From contig CBIHOZ010000015.1 in NCBI GenBank assembly GCA_966211525.1, forward strand, positions 1-64,000: DNA of 64,000 nucleotides, written 5' to 3'. The notes below the pieces were generated by a model. That model was not told the origin of the DNA and did no database searches. It saw nothing but the letters and a program-made list of their open reading frames with translations. Below are positions 18,001 through 25,070 of this stretch, in pieces. A program made the translations under genes and the position numbers. The DNA comes from Ohtaekwangia sp966211525 (GTDB lineage: Bacteria; Bacteroidota; Bacteroidia; Cytophagales; Cyclobacteriaceae). How positions within the stretch are numbered: position 1 is the stretch's first letter; every line of letters begins with the position of its first letter.

Positions 18001-18925
18001 AGAATGCTCCGAAAATTACCGGCACCATCATGAGGAGTGGCACGCGTTTCTTGCGGAAGAAGCCAAGGATTACTACCATCAGTAAAACCATCATGATGCT
18101 GAGCGTAATGATGGTATCGCTGCGCAGTTGCTTTGCATTTCCTACAGCCACTATCGAAGCTCCGAAATAGGAAGCCATGAGTTGTTCATGTCCTGCAGAA
18201 GTCTCCGATACAATGGTGTTCAGCGCATCAACAAACTCTGAGTTGTGCTTGGTCTCCGCTGGCGGATAGGCCGGTTGCAAAAAGAAAAGTATATGGCGAT
18301 GATCTTTGGTGATGATATAATTATCATACAATTCAAAATTCTCATCGTATTGAAGCTGCTGTAACTTCTTCAGTGCAAGAAACGAAAAACCTAGCGGGTC
18401 CTGAACAATAATGCGTTTGGTTACTATACCGGAAGGCGAGATCAGTTGCTGATAATTACGCTGCAACACTTCGCGTGCAACTTCAGGACGGGTAAGTGAA
18501 TCGAGTACTATATAGTCCTTCTCGTCCAGGTATATCGGTAATGATTGTTGCACGGAGCTGAAGACCTCCATTACCTTTTCGTCATTTACCTGTGCAGTGA
18601 TTTTCTTAACGTATGGCTGCAGGTCGCGCTCCATACGCGCCACCAGCGAATCGGCAAATACCACCAGGCTATCCGGCTGCGGCTGTGAAGTGCTGTCTTT
18701 CATCGACACCATTACCACCACGCGCTCCACAAACTTGGAGTTACGGAATATATAGTTTAGTTTTTCAACGCGAGCATCATCGGGGAAAAATTTGGTAATA
18801 TCTTCTTCAAGTTCGATACGGGATGCACTCCAGCCGATCAACGCCAGGGTAAAGACAAAGAATGTCCAGAAGACCTTTTTACGCTCTTTGAAAAAATTAT
18901 AGATGGCTAAAAATATCTGCTCCAT
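15089..18925 (-). CDS. MMPL/RND transporter fused to PlsC-type acyltransferase and SAM methyltransferase
   Basis: This is a 1278-residue three-part protein. Residues 1-850 form an MMPL/RND-like exporter, with one helix near 18-36, a large periplasmic loop, a bundle of helices at about 265-415, a second loop, and a second bundle at about 660-850. Residues about 880-1060 are a PlsC/LPLAT domain with the NHASFLD motif (H900, D905) and FPEGSRS. Residues about 1095-1278 are a class I methyltransferase with motif I ILDLGCGYG at 1108-1116 and DVLHYL later. The same fusion occurs in flexirubin-type clusters. It suggests that export across the inner membrane is coupled to cytoplasmic acyl transfer and methylation. 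No break or frameshift is seen across 3.8 kb. Confidence 0.92.
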   Translation of the reverse strand: MEQIFLAIYNFFKERKKVFWTFFVFTLALIGWSASRIELEEDITKFFPDDARVEKLNYIFRNSKFVERVVVMVSMKDSTSQPQPDSLVVFADSLVARMERDLQPYVKKITAQVNDEKVMEVFSSVQQSLPIYLDEKDYIVLDSLTRPEVAREVLQRNYQQLISPSGIVTKRIIVQDPLGFSFLALKKLQQLQYDENFELYDNYIITKDHRHILFFLQPAYPPAETKHNSEFVDALNTIVSETSAGHEQLMASYFGASIVAVGNAKQLRSDTIITLSIMMVLLMVVILGFFRKKRVPLLMMVPVIFGAFFSLGCIAFLQGTLSILALAVGAIVLGIAVNYSLHYLTILKHEHSAKHVIQELAKPLTIGSTTTVLAFLCLQFTNATVLGDIGLFAGLSLVGAALCSLIFLPHLVRENLFVNQATDSKLEKVTAFSFESNKYLVYGILILTPVFFYFAGSVKFNSDMSKLNFMNEETQQAQTRLETISKSSLTAVYIVSDGNTLEKALRSNEQAMPVLDKLKTTGLVTKLSSVSSFMISDSLQQVRIERWNSFWNAKRREDLQKAVHEEGEKLHFSQRVLQNFDTLITRKFQPIPSGEANPLRTAFFDDFIIEKDGMATVITLANVKPENKAAVYQQLEKTPAHGVDRQMMTNLFVEYIHSDFNFIVTFTSILVFMALLISYGRIELTLITFVPMLITWIWILGIMALAGIEFNIINVMISTFIFGLGDDYSIFTMDGLQQEYQTGKKVLGTIRTSIFLSAVTTICGLGVLIFAKHPALRSIAAISIIGIVCVFIMAQTIMPFLFRMLITNRTKKGFTPVTLFSFFRTFVTYTFFVGGAILLTIVGFVLKLIPIGRQRIKIIYHSLLRACAWFVIYVEPNVKKRIIGITSETFSRPSVIIANHASFLDILLTVMLHPKLILLTNQWVWDSPVFGGVVRLADYYPVSEGAEDSVERLRHRVQEGYSIVVFPEGSRSTDGKIKRFHKGAFYLAETFNIPIRPLLIHGAGDAIPKGSFILNEGQLTLKFLPPIEPDDTRYGDKYAQRTKEISRYFKAEYKTLAREIEINDYFAKRLITNYIYKGPVLEWYMRVKLRLEKNYAPFEKLIPKKASILDLGCGYGFLSYMLQFLSEDRMITGVDYDEQKIATANNGYLKTERLQFFHGDATTFPVEGYDVIIISDVLHYLTVEAQDALLVKCFQGLNAGGMLILRDGNADLQERHKGTKLTEFFSIKVLGFNKSQNELNFISGKKIRHLAGEYGMKVEEVDDTKYTSNVIFVIRKNA

Positions 18926-18964
18926 ATCGCTATACCTTCTCCCGGTATATAGTCAAATCTTCGT

Positions 18965-19312
18965 TTATCGTTTCCTGAAAATCTTCAGGAGTATAAATGT
19001 TACCAGCCCGAAACCCAATCCGGCCAGAATGGAAAGTGTTATACCTCCCACTACATATTGTATAAAGTTATTATGCACCACTTCGAGCGTTATACCATCT
19101 GTAAAGGAGATCATTTTTGCCTGATCGCCCATCCAGATCGCTCCCGTACGGTGACTCAAAAAAAGAACTAACGGAATCATGGGTGGTATACTGATGTTGG
19201 CTGCAATAATGACCAGTGCCTTGTTAAGTCGAAATACGATAGACAGCGCAATGGCTATAGCAAGTTGAAATCCCCACAGGGGTACAATGCCCATAAATAT
19301 ACCGAAGCCCAC
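18965..19312 (-). CDS. DUF2062 membrane domain, probably expressed as a -1 frameshift extension of the glycosyltransferase
   Basis: The frame carries a DUF2062 domain with three hydrophobic stretches and the characteristic GIFMGIVPLWGFQ and ANISIPPMIPLVLFL. The only start codon in frame is GTG at 19312, which would cut off the front of the domain. Upstream of it the frame stays open to 19387 and encodes a sensible family-like lead-in (FRQIIREQIFNPEES, then DAVKASSVG). There is no ATG and the frame closes with TAA at 19390-19388. The run of ten A residues at 19380-19389 lies exactly where the upstream glycosyltransferase frame could slip by -1 into this frame. GT2-DUF2062 single proteins are, to my knowledge, common in related clusters. 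So this is either the second half of a slipped protein or a gene split by a one-base indel. Confidence 0.75.
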   Translation of the reverse strand: MGFGIFMGIVPLWGFQLAIAIALSIVFRLNKALVIIAANISIPPMIPLVLFLSHRTGAIWMGDQAKMISFTDGITLEVVHNNFIQYVVGGITLSILAGLGFGLVTFILLKIFRKR

Positions 19313-19365
19313 AGAACTTGCCTTTACAGCATCAGACTCTTCCGGATTGAAGATCTGTTCGCGGA

Positions 19366-20127
19366 TTATCTGCCTGAAGTTTTTTTTTTAATGCTCCGGA
19401 AAAAATCGCGTGGTTTATAGTATAGCAATGCCAGCGTAACCAGCACCGTATTCAAAATACTGATGCGCGTAAAATCCTTGAACGGCCTGAAGTGCGAAAC
19501 GCGTTTACCCTTCTCGGCATAGAACACGCGCACTGGTACTTCCGTAATTTCTATACCACTCCATACTGCGCGTACCATTACTTCAATTTCAAATTCAAAC
19601 TTCTTCGTCATGAACCTGAAATTCTGCAACAGCTTAACGGGATATAGTCTGTAACCACTTTGCGTGTCGCCCATCTCGACACCGGTTTCCACTTTGAACC
19701 AGAAGTTTGAAAACTTATGTCCGAAGCTGCTTTTACCCGGCACACTTGCCTGGTCCATATTGCGCGCACCCATAATGATTGCCCTGGGATGCTGCTTGAG
19801 CTTCTCTAGAAATTTAGGGAGGTCTTCCGCAAAATGTTGTCCGTCCGAATCGATGGTGATCGCATAATCATATCCATACTCCACGGCTTTCTTAAATCCA
19901 AGACGAAGCGCATGTCCCTTGCCCTGGTTGTTGGTATACTGTACCGTTCGTAACGATGGATATTTAGCGAGTATATCTGCGGTGTTATCGGTAGAGCCGT
20001 CATTTACTACAATGATGTGCGTAGTGAAGCGCATCACATCCTGCAGTACATTTTCCAGTGTCTGGTTATTGTTATAGGTGGGTATAAGAACACAAACCTT
20101 ATGCTGTTCAAATGCTTCGTTCATCAT
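19366..20127 (-). CDS. Family 2 glycosyltransferase (dolichol-phosphate mannosyltransferase-like)
   Basis: This 253-residue GT-A fold enzyme has VCVLIPTYNNNQTLENVL at the N-terminus, NDGSTDNTADIL, the metal-binding DSDGQH (DXD-type), and GDTQSGYRLYP. This pattern is like the DPM1/polyprenyl-phosphate sugar transferases. Its start overlaps the dehydratase stop as ATGA. In the unshifted frame it ends KKKTSGR. A -1 slip on the A10 run would instead continue into a DUF2062 membrane domain and tether it to the inner membrane. It may transfer a sugar or act on a lipid-linked precursor during pigment assembly. The donor is not predictable. Confidence 0.88.
   Translation of the reverse strand: MMNEAFEQHKVCVLIPTYNNNQTLENVLQDVMRFTTHIIVVNDGSTDNTADILAKYPSLRTVQYTNNQGKGHALRLGFKKAVEYGYDYAITIDSDGQHFAEDLPKFLEKLKQHPRAIIMGARNMDQASVPGKSSFGHKFSNFWFKVETGVEMGDTQSGYRLYPVKLLQNFRFMTKKFEFEIEVMVRAVWSGIEITEVPVRVFYAEKGKRVSHFRPFKDFTRISILNTVLVTLALLYYKPRDFFRSIKKKTSGR
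19380..19389 (-). other. A10 run: candidate -1 slippage site
   Basis: Ten consecutive A on the minus strand. In the glycosyltransferase frame this reads ATT AAA AAA AAA ACT. The overlapping heptamer A AAA AAA fits the X XXY YYZ rule for -1 ribosomal frameshifting, and long A runs also provoke transcript slippage. A -1 shift continues as AAC TTC AGG into the DUF2062 frame. Confidence 0.6.
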
Positions 20128-20501
20128 ACGGCTTGCAGTGTTCCCTTGAATTTAAAAAATGTAACTGCACCTGCGAACAGTGTGGCATTTACTATATAGC
20201 TGTCACCTTCTTCCTTGTTGGTGAGTGTTACCTCCACTTCGCGGTTTTGTCGTGGATCGATAATGGAAAGGAATTTAAGATTATCGCCTTCCACTATCTT
20301 CAGTTTCTTGTTTGTAGCCAACTCGGTAAGCTCGCGCACGATCTGCATCATGCAAACGCCCGGCACTACCGGCTGCCCGGGGAAATGTCCTTTCAGTATT
20401 TTATGCTCAGCATCAATGGCAATAACAGCACTGCCTCCTGCGGGAGTGAATTCTTTTTTTACGATGCTATAGAAATTATCCAGTAACATTTCAGCGTTCA
20501 A
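20124..20501 (-). CDS. Hotdog-fold 3-hydroxyacyl-ACP dehydratase (FabZ/ApeI-like)
   Basis: This 125-residue single hotdog domain has the dehydratase-type motif HKILKGHFPGQPVVPGVCMMQIVREL. The His in GHFPG is the expected catalytic residue, as in FabA/FabZ. It would remove water from 3-hydroxyacyl-ACP to give the trans double bond in each extension round of the polyene. It is shorter than FabZ (about 140-150) but complete for the aryl-polyene dehydratase type. Its ends overlap the lipoprotein gene upstream by 11 bases and the glycosyltransferase downstream by 4. A second dehydratase-like gene lies at 30407. Confidence 0.83.
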   Translation of the reverse strand: MNAEMLLDNFYSIVKKEFTPAGGSAVIAIDAEHKILKGHFPGQPVVPGVCMMQIVRELTELATNKKLKIVEGDNLKFLSIIDPRQNREVEVTLTNKEEGDSYIVNATLFAGAVTFFKFKGTLQAV

Positions 20502-21111
20502 TTTTTTTCAAACCAATCACCATGTTGAAAGTATAGTGCTTTACTTTTACAGAGTCCGGAGTAGCCAGATTATCGCCCCACATTTCAACTGTTACTTTCT
20601 TTTTGCGTTTAGATCCGAGCTCTATTCTTCGCAAAGAAGCACAATCTGCACCGGTAATGAAATAGGCCGTTTCCTTTTTTTGAGGCACTCCAAAATAGCG
20701 CTCATCATTCATTTGCCACGACTCATAAACTCCCTTGCGGAACGGAATACCCAACATCAATTCAAAGTCTTTCCGCAGTAATTGTACAACAGCTTTCCGG
20801 TCCAGTTGTTTGATCACCTGTTTTACCTGGAACGATCCATCGGCACGGAACTCAAAATCCAGAAAAGTAACACCGGCTTCGTTGGTAAAAACAACACGCT
20901 TCGAAGAGTCAGGCATTTGTTTCACCAGCAATAATCCGCTGATATGTTTTCCAATCACATCAATGTGTGTAGTATACCATGCTGTTTTTATACCGACCGG
21001 TTTAATCTTATCAGCACAAACCTGATCAATTGCAACTGCCTTGCGCGCTTTATAGTCTGAAGCACAGGCTGCAACCAGTAACAGTACTATACTATAGTGC
21101 AAAAACTTCAT
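20491..21111 (-). CDS. Lipoprotein of the pigment cluster, unknown function
   Basis: This 206-residue protein has a type II signal peptide and a lipobox VAAC (Cys16). The mature part is mostly beta strand, with repeated K/R-rich strands (RVVFTNEAGVTFLDFEFRADG, KKKVTVEMWGDN). A half-barrel or lipocalin-like fold similar to LolA/LolB is possible. It lies between the LolA-like gene (20-base overlap) and the dehydratase (11-base overlap), so it is translated with them. As the partner of a LolA-like protein it may receive the hydrophobic product at the outer membrane, in the manner of LolB. That is inference from order and fold impression only. Confidence 0.7.
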   Translation of the reverse strand: MKFLHYSIVLLLVAACASDYKARKAVAIDQVCADKIKPVGIKTAWYTTHIDVIGKHISGLLLVKQMPDSSKRVVFTNEAGVTFLDFEFRADGSFQVKQVIKQLDRKAVVQLLRKDFELMLGIPFRKGVYESWQMNDERYFGVPQKKETAYFITGADCASLRRIELGSKRKKKVTVEMWGDNLATPDSVKVKHYTFNMVIGLKKIER

Positions 21112-21763
21112 CGGCTACCTGTGCATTCAGCACTTTATTGGAAAACGTGATCGTGGTTTTATCGCCTGATGGTTCGTTCATATCAATGGACTTCACCGAG
21201 TAATCTTTCTTCTCGACACTCAACACGATCGTATGAAAAAATTCTTTGAGTGTTTTGGACACCGGTGTCATTTCCAGCAAATATGTTTTGTCGTTTTCAA
21301 AAACGCGTGTTGTAAAATCTTTACTGTCCAGTATAGTCCCCTGCACACAATCAATCATGATCTTGTTTACCTGCTGAAACAGTTTGTTGGACTTTACATT
21401 GATGCGACTTTCTTTCTGATCATCTTTCACCAGCATCTTGTCGCCATTCATAACCATGCGGTATGTAAAGGGCTTGGTATAGTCTATACGAACACGGTTG
21501 CTGCGCTTGAACCAGAATTTACCAGACGATGTAATGGTCTCCGTAAGCGCCAGCAATTCTTTCTGCTGCACGAAATCGCTCGTAATAGATTGGACTTTGG
21601 CAGATTCGGTAGCAAACTGTTTTTTGAACGCTGCCAGATCGCTTATCGATTTATAGCCTGCATATTGTGCGGATGCCTGCAACGTAAACATGAGACAACC
21701 GGCCAGCAACAGTGTATATTTCGCTACATCTATGGTTCTGCTCTGTATGAATTTTCTAAACAT
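21092..21763 (-). CDS. LolA-like periplasmic carrier protein
   Basis: This 223-residue protein has a signal peptide ending in TLQASAQ. The body matches the LolA family: SDFVQQKELLALTETITSSGKFWFKRSNRVRIDYTKP-type strands, MVMNGDKMLVKDDQKES, and TFSNKVLNAQVADEVFAL at the end. LolA proteins shuttle acylated or hydrophobic cargo through the periplasm. Because this copy is embedded in the aryl-polyene cluster, its cargo is more likely the polyene lipid than ordinary lipoproteins, and a separate housekeeping lolA is expected elsewhere. It has an 8-base overlap with the deacetylase gene and a 20-base overlap with the lipoprotein gene. Confidence 0.85.
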   Translation of the reverse strand: MFRKFIQSRTIDVAKYTLLLAGCLMFTLQASAQYAGYKSISDLAAFKKQFATESAKVQSITSDFVQQKELLALTETITSSGKFWFKRSNRVRIDYTKPFTYRMVMNGDKMLVKDDQKESRINVKSNKLFQQVNKIMIDCVQGTILDSKDFTTRVFENDKTYLLEMTPVSKTLKEFFHTIVLSVEKKDYSVKSIDMNEPSGDKTTITFSNKVLNAQVADEVFAL

Positions 21764-22526
21764 ATGCCTTCTCGTTTAACAACTCATCTACTCTTACAAC
21801 TTTTAAACCAAGTTTGGAAACGTGTTTCAGAAAGTCATCGAGTATATCGTGTGTGCTTTCGCTGTAATCGTGAAACAAAACAATATCGCCACCTTTCAGC
21901 GATCGGGTAACGCGATTGAAGAGCTTTGCGCGATCTTTTATCACCGTATCGAACGAGCGTACACTCCAGCCGATAACCGTATAATCACCGCTGCGAATGC
22001 CTTTTGCTACCATCGGGTTGGTAACACCATACGGTGGTCTGAAAAATTTTGGCTTAACACCCACTGCTTTTACAATGGCTTTGTCGGTATCTGCCAACTC
22101 CCGGGCTATACTACCGCCGGATTGCAGGTCGAACGTAGCTTTGTGCCAGTAGGTGTGATTGCCGATCAGGTGTCCTTCATTGTGTAAGCGCCTTGCCAGT
22201 TCAGGCTCACGCGCTACACGATGACCAATGCAAAAGAATGATGCTTTTACGTTATGCTTATCCAATATAGCCAATATCTTTTCAGTCATACCGGCAATCG
22301 GGCCGTCATCAAATGTAATGGCTATAGCTTGCTGTGGTTTACCCTGGCATTTTGCCGGGATAAAGAACTGCATCGATAAGTATAAAGAACCAAACGTGTG
22401 AAGAGCAATGAGTGGCGCTATAAGCGCAACATACCACCAGGCAGACATACTATAGGTGGCATCCAACGCAAGCAGGACGATCAATAAAATCAGAAAGACA
22501 ATATTGACTATCCAGAAGCGCGACAT
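21756..22526 (-). CDS. Polysaccharide deacetylase family (NodB) protein
   Basis: This 256-residue protein has two N-terminal hydrophobic helices (about 5-24 and 30-50). A NodB homology domain follows with ITFDDGP (catalytic Asp and metal-ligand Asp), GNHTYWH (metal-ligand His pair), FFRPPYGVTNP and VLFHDYSESTH. All five NodB motifs can be seen, so it should be an active metal-dependent de-N- or de-O-acetylase facing the periplasm. The acceptor is unknown. In this location it may remove an acetyl group from a sugar or acyl part added during pigment assembly. Its start overlaps the KS-like gene by 19 bases. Confidence 0.85.
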   Translation of the reverse strand: MSRFWIVNIVFLILLIVLLALDATYSMSAWWYVALIAPLIALHTFGSLYLSMQFFIPAKCQGKPQQAIAITFDDGPIAGMTEKILAILDKHNVKASFFCIGHRVAREPELARRLHNEGHLIGNHTYWHKATFDLQSGGSIARELADTDKAIVKAVGVKPKFFRPPYGVTNPMVAKGIRSGDYTVIGWSVRSFDTVIKDRAKLFNRVTRSLKGGDIVLFHDYSESTHDILDDFLKHVSKLGLKVVRVDELLNEKAYV

Positions 22527-23578
22527 GACTTCAGCAGGATGAATGAATGGTGTGTTCCAAAATACTGATTAAAGATCAGCACGTTCTTCGGCTTGCGACC
22601 GGTATCATGCAGCATGACAACCGAAGGGATGGTTTGCTCCTGTATCATTTTAGCAGCGAGCCAAAATGCAAATGAAGATGCAACGGGATGCTCGCCACTC
22701 AGGTGCTTGAACACACCGGTAGAACTTTCGGGGAACATCTTTACTGTATAGTCCAGTAACGTTGTATCTATACCGGCATCACCGCTGGTGCCCAGCAAAA
22801 CAAAATCTATATCGTTGATCTTAAGATTTGCATCGCGAAGTAAGTTGTCCAAACCTTGCTTCAGCGTTTGTTCATCGGCCTTGTAAAATGTTGCTACGCC
22901 TTCAACACCTACAGCATTGTCATGGGCCTTTTCACCAGACAGAACAAAATAGGCAGCGCCTTCTCCGTTAACGGTACCCTTGCCGGTTGTGAACAGTTTC
23001 AGGTTCGACTCGGGTTGCTGACGAAATATACCGAAGCGTTTTTGTATGGTGTGACTGAGGTCTGTAATTTCATCAACTCCTCCTACCAATACTTTCAGTT
23101 CGGGTTCTTCCTTTATCATCATCAATGCATCCAGCAATGAATTCTCGAATGAGAACGCACCTTGTGTATACGTCTGATTATACCCCTGGCACTGCAACAT
23201 CAACGCGATGAGCGAACCAATGGTATTGTGTGTCGATTGTATAAAGGGTGTAGGATTGAGTGCTTCTTCATTGTTCTCAACCATCTTGGTGAGAAATATA
23301 CCGGTGTCTTCAAGGCAGCCATACCCGGTTCCGGTAATGATAGCGTCCGGCACAGCAATGTTGGCATCTTTCAACGCGATCGATCCGGCTGCTACACCCA
23401 TTTTCAATACGCGGCTCATTCTGCGTAACTGGCGCGGATCGAACCACTGGGTATAGTCAGGTTCAACACAAGCCAGGCGCTCCGAGTTGTGTTCGGTCAC
23501 TTCCGATAACAACGGTGCACCGCCCCATGTTTTCTGTGGCGATATAGTACCCATGCCTGTAATGAAGATGCTAGCCAT
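22508..23578 (-). CDS. Ketosynthase-like chain-length-factor homologue lacking the active-site Cys
   Basis: This 356-residue thiolase-fold protein of the beta-ketoacyl synthase family is shorter than FabF (about 410). Aligning VLVGGVDE with the equivalent VVVAGGTD of the neighbouring KS puts Phe142 (QGAFSFENSL) where the nucleophile Cys should be. The HGTGT His region is also altered (LLGTSGDAG). It therefore cannot condense by itself and is best explained as a chain-length-factor partner in a heterodimer with the intact KS encoded directly upstream at 23612, as in type II polyketide systems and in known aryl-polyene KS-CLF pairs. Confidence 0.85.
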   Translation of the reverse strand: MASIFITGMGTISPQKTWGGAPLLSEVTEHNSERLACVEPDYTQWFDPRQLRRMSRVLKMGVAAGSIALKDANIAVPDAIITGTGYGCLEDTGIFLTKMVENNEEALNPTPFIQSTHNTIGSLIALMLQCQGYNQTYTQGAFSFENSLLDALMMIKEEPELKVLVGGVDEITDLSHTIQKRFGIFRQQPESNLKLFTTGKGTVNGEGAAYFVLSGEKAHDNAVGVEGVATFYKADEQTLKQGLDNLLRDANLKINDIDFVLLGTSGDAGIDTTLLDYTVKMFPESSTGVFKHLSGEHPVASSFAFWLAAKMIQEQTIPSVVMLHDTGRKPKNVLIFNQYFGTHHSFILLKSCRASG

Positions 23579-23611
23579 TTCGATATATAGGTATATATAG
23601 TATATGCAGAT

Positions 23612-24802
23612 TTACTTCGAGAAAATAATGGATGAACAGTTCCCGCCAAAACCGAAGGAATTGCTCATAACATGATTAACCGTTGTCTGCTCAAATTTCT
23701 GTTGTGGTATAATTTCAACTTCAGGCATCGTGGTTTCGAAACGCAGGTTGGGAAACACGCATTGATGCATGATCGCCAATACTGAGAATACGGCTTCTAT
23801 ACCTCCGCTTGCGCCCAGTGTGTGCCCGGTAAATGCTTTGGTAGAACTCATGCGCGGAAGCTGATCACCGAAGAATCGTTTCACCGCTGTGCCTTCTGAA
23901 ACATCGTTATTCAATGTACCGGTACCATGCAGGTTAATATAGTCTATAGCTGTTGCCGAAAGTCCACTCATGGCCAGTGCTTTTTGCATGGCAGCATACG
24001 AGCCTCGTCCTTCCGGCGATGATGCTGTCTGATGATAGGCATCATTCGTATTACCATAACCGGCTACCGTAGCCAGCGATTTCTTTTTCTCCTGTTGAAG
24101 AACACGATCGGAAACAATTACCACAAACCCTGCACCTTCACCCAGGTTGAGACCTTTGCGTGTAGCATCGAAGGGTCTGCAAGGTTCTTTGTCGAGGATC
24201 ATGAGGCTATTGAAACCGTTGAGGGTAAATTTAGAGAGAGCATCCGTTCCACCGGCTACCACTACATCCAACATACCATGGTTGATGAGTCGCGATCCTA
24301 ATGCTATAGCATTTACCGATGACGAACATGCAGTGTTGATTGTAGAAATGAAATGATGTATACCCAGATCGTCCGCGACAATCTCGGTTGATCTTCCGCA
24401 CTCGTGATTTACCACATCGTGCAGTTTACCTTTGGACGGATTCTGATGAAATGCGGGAAAGAAATTTTCGGTTCGATCCATACCGCCTACAGTTGTAGCC
24501 GAGATCAAACCCGTGCGCCATTTTTTAAGATCGATGCCTGCATGTGCCACCGCTTCGCGGGCAGCCTGCAGTGCCAGCAGTGCTGTACGACTGGTATATT
24601 TCGCTAAACCTAATTTTTGTGCGAGTGCCTCGTTCGTGATCTTTACTTCCCCTACGGGCAGCACGCCACGATATACCGAATCGAACAACGTAATATCACC
24701 TATACCGGAAGTATGTTGCCGAAAAGAATGCATGCACTCCTCCACACCATTTCCAATGGAGGTAATTACACCAAGACCAGCAACATGTATCGTGCCTTTC
24801 AA
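23612..24802 (-). CDS. 3-oxoacyl-ACP synthase (FabF-like), aryl-polyene elongation
   Basis: This 396-residue KAS II-type enzyme has an intact Cys-His-His triad: Cys159 in NTACSSSVNA, His in NLHGTGTLNND and His in GHTLGASGG. The glycine-rich C-terminal strand (MSNSFGFGGNCS) is present. It elongates the polyene by decarboxylative condensation of malonyl-ACP. The ACP gene ends 5 bases ahead of it and the Cys-less KS-like partner follows 33 bases downstream, across a TATA-rich spacer. This makes it the likely catalytic half of a KS-CLF pair. Confidence 0.92.
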   Translation of the reverse strand: MKGTIHVAGLGVITSIGNGVEECMHSFRQHTSGIGDITLFDSVYRGVLPVGEVKITNEALAQKLGLAKYTSRTALLALQAAREAVAHAGIDLKKWRTGLISATTVGGMDRTENFFPAFHQNPSKGKLHDVVNHECGRSTEIVADDLGIHHFISTINTACSSSVNAIALGSRLINHGMLDVVVAGGTDALSKFTLNGFNSLMILDKEPCRPFDATRKGLNLGEGAGFVVIVSDRVLQQEKKKSLATVAGYGNTNDAYHQTASSPEGRGSYAAMQKALAMSGLSATAIDYINLHGTGTLNNDVSEGTAVKRFFGDQLPRMSSTKAFTGHTLGASGGIEAVFSVLAIMHQCVFPNLRFETTMPEVEIIPQQKFEQTTVNHVMSNSFGFGGNCSSIIFSK

Positions 24803-24807
24803 AACGA

Positions 24808-25065
24808 TCAGGCAGTTTGATTCGCACGGATATACTCCGCGATAGATTTCACTGAGCGGAAGATTGAAGGTCCATCCTGTGGATTATCAATCTTTACCTT
24901 ATAGTTCTGCTGTAACAGAACGATGAGCTCGAGCGCATCAATCGAATCAAGACCTAATCCATCACCAAACAAAGGCTGATCATCGCCTATATTTTCTGGT
25001 TTCAGGTGTTTTAAATTCAAAGCTTCAATGATCTGTTTTTTCAGATCTGCCATCAACTGTTCCAT
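24808..25065 (-). CDS. Acyl carrier protein
   Basis: This 85-residue ACP has the phosphopantetheine site Ser in LFGDGLGLDSIDALELIVLLQQ. The sequence is acidic around helix II, and the length is normal. It carries the growing polyene chain for the ketosynthase encoded just downstream and would be activated by the cluster's AcpS. It lies 5 bases from each neighbour, in a tight translational unit. Confidence 0.93.
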   Translation of the reverse strand: MEQLMADLKKQIIEALNLKHLKPENIGDDQPLFGDGLGLDSIDALELIVLLQQNYKVKIDNPQDGPSIFRSVKSIAEYIRANQTA

Positions 25066-25070
25066 AGTTC

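Noticed and set aside
15389..18170. Several plus-strand open frames across the MMPL fusion gene (for example 15389-15856 and 16764-17162)
   Set aside because: They are antisense to a full-length protein with intact family motifs, and their translations show no fold-like pattern.
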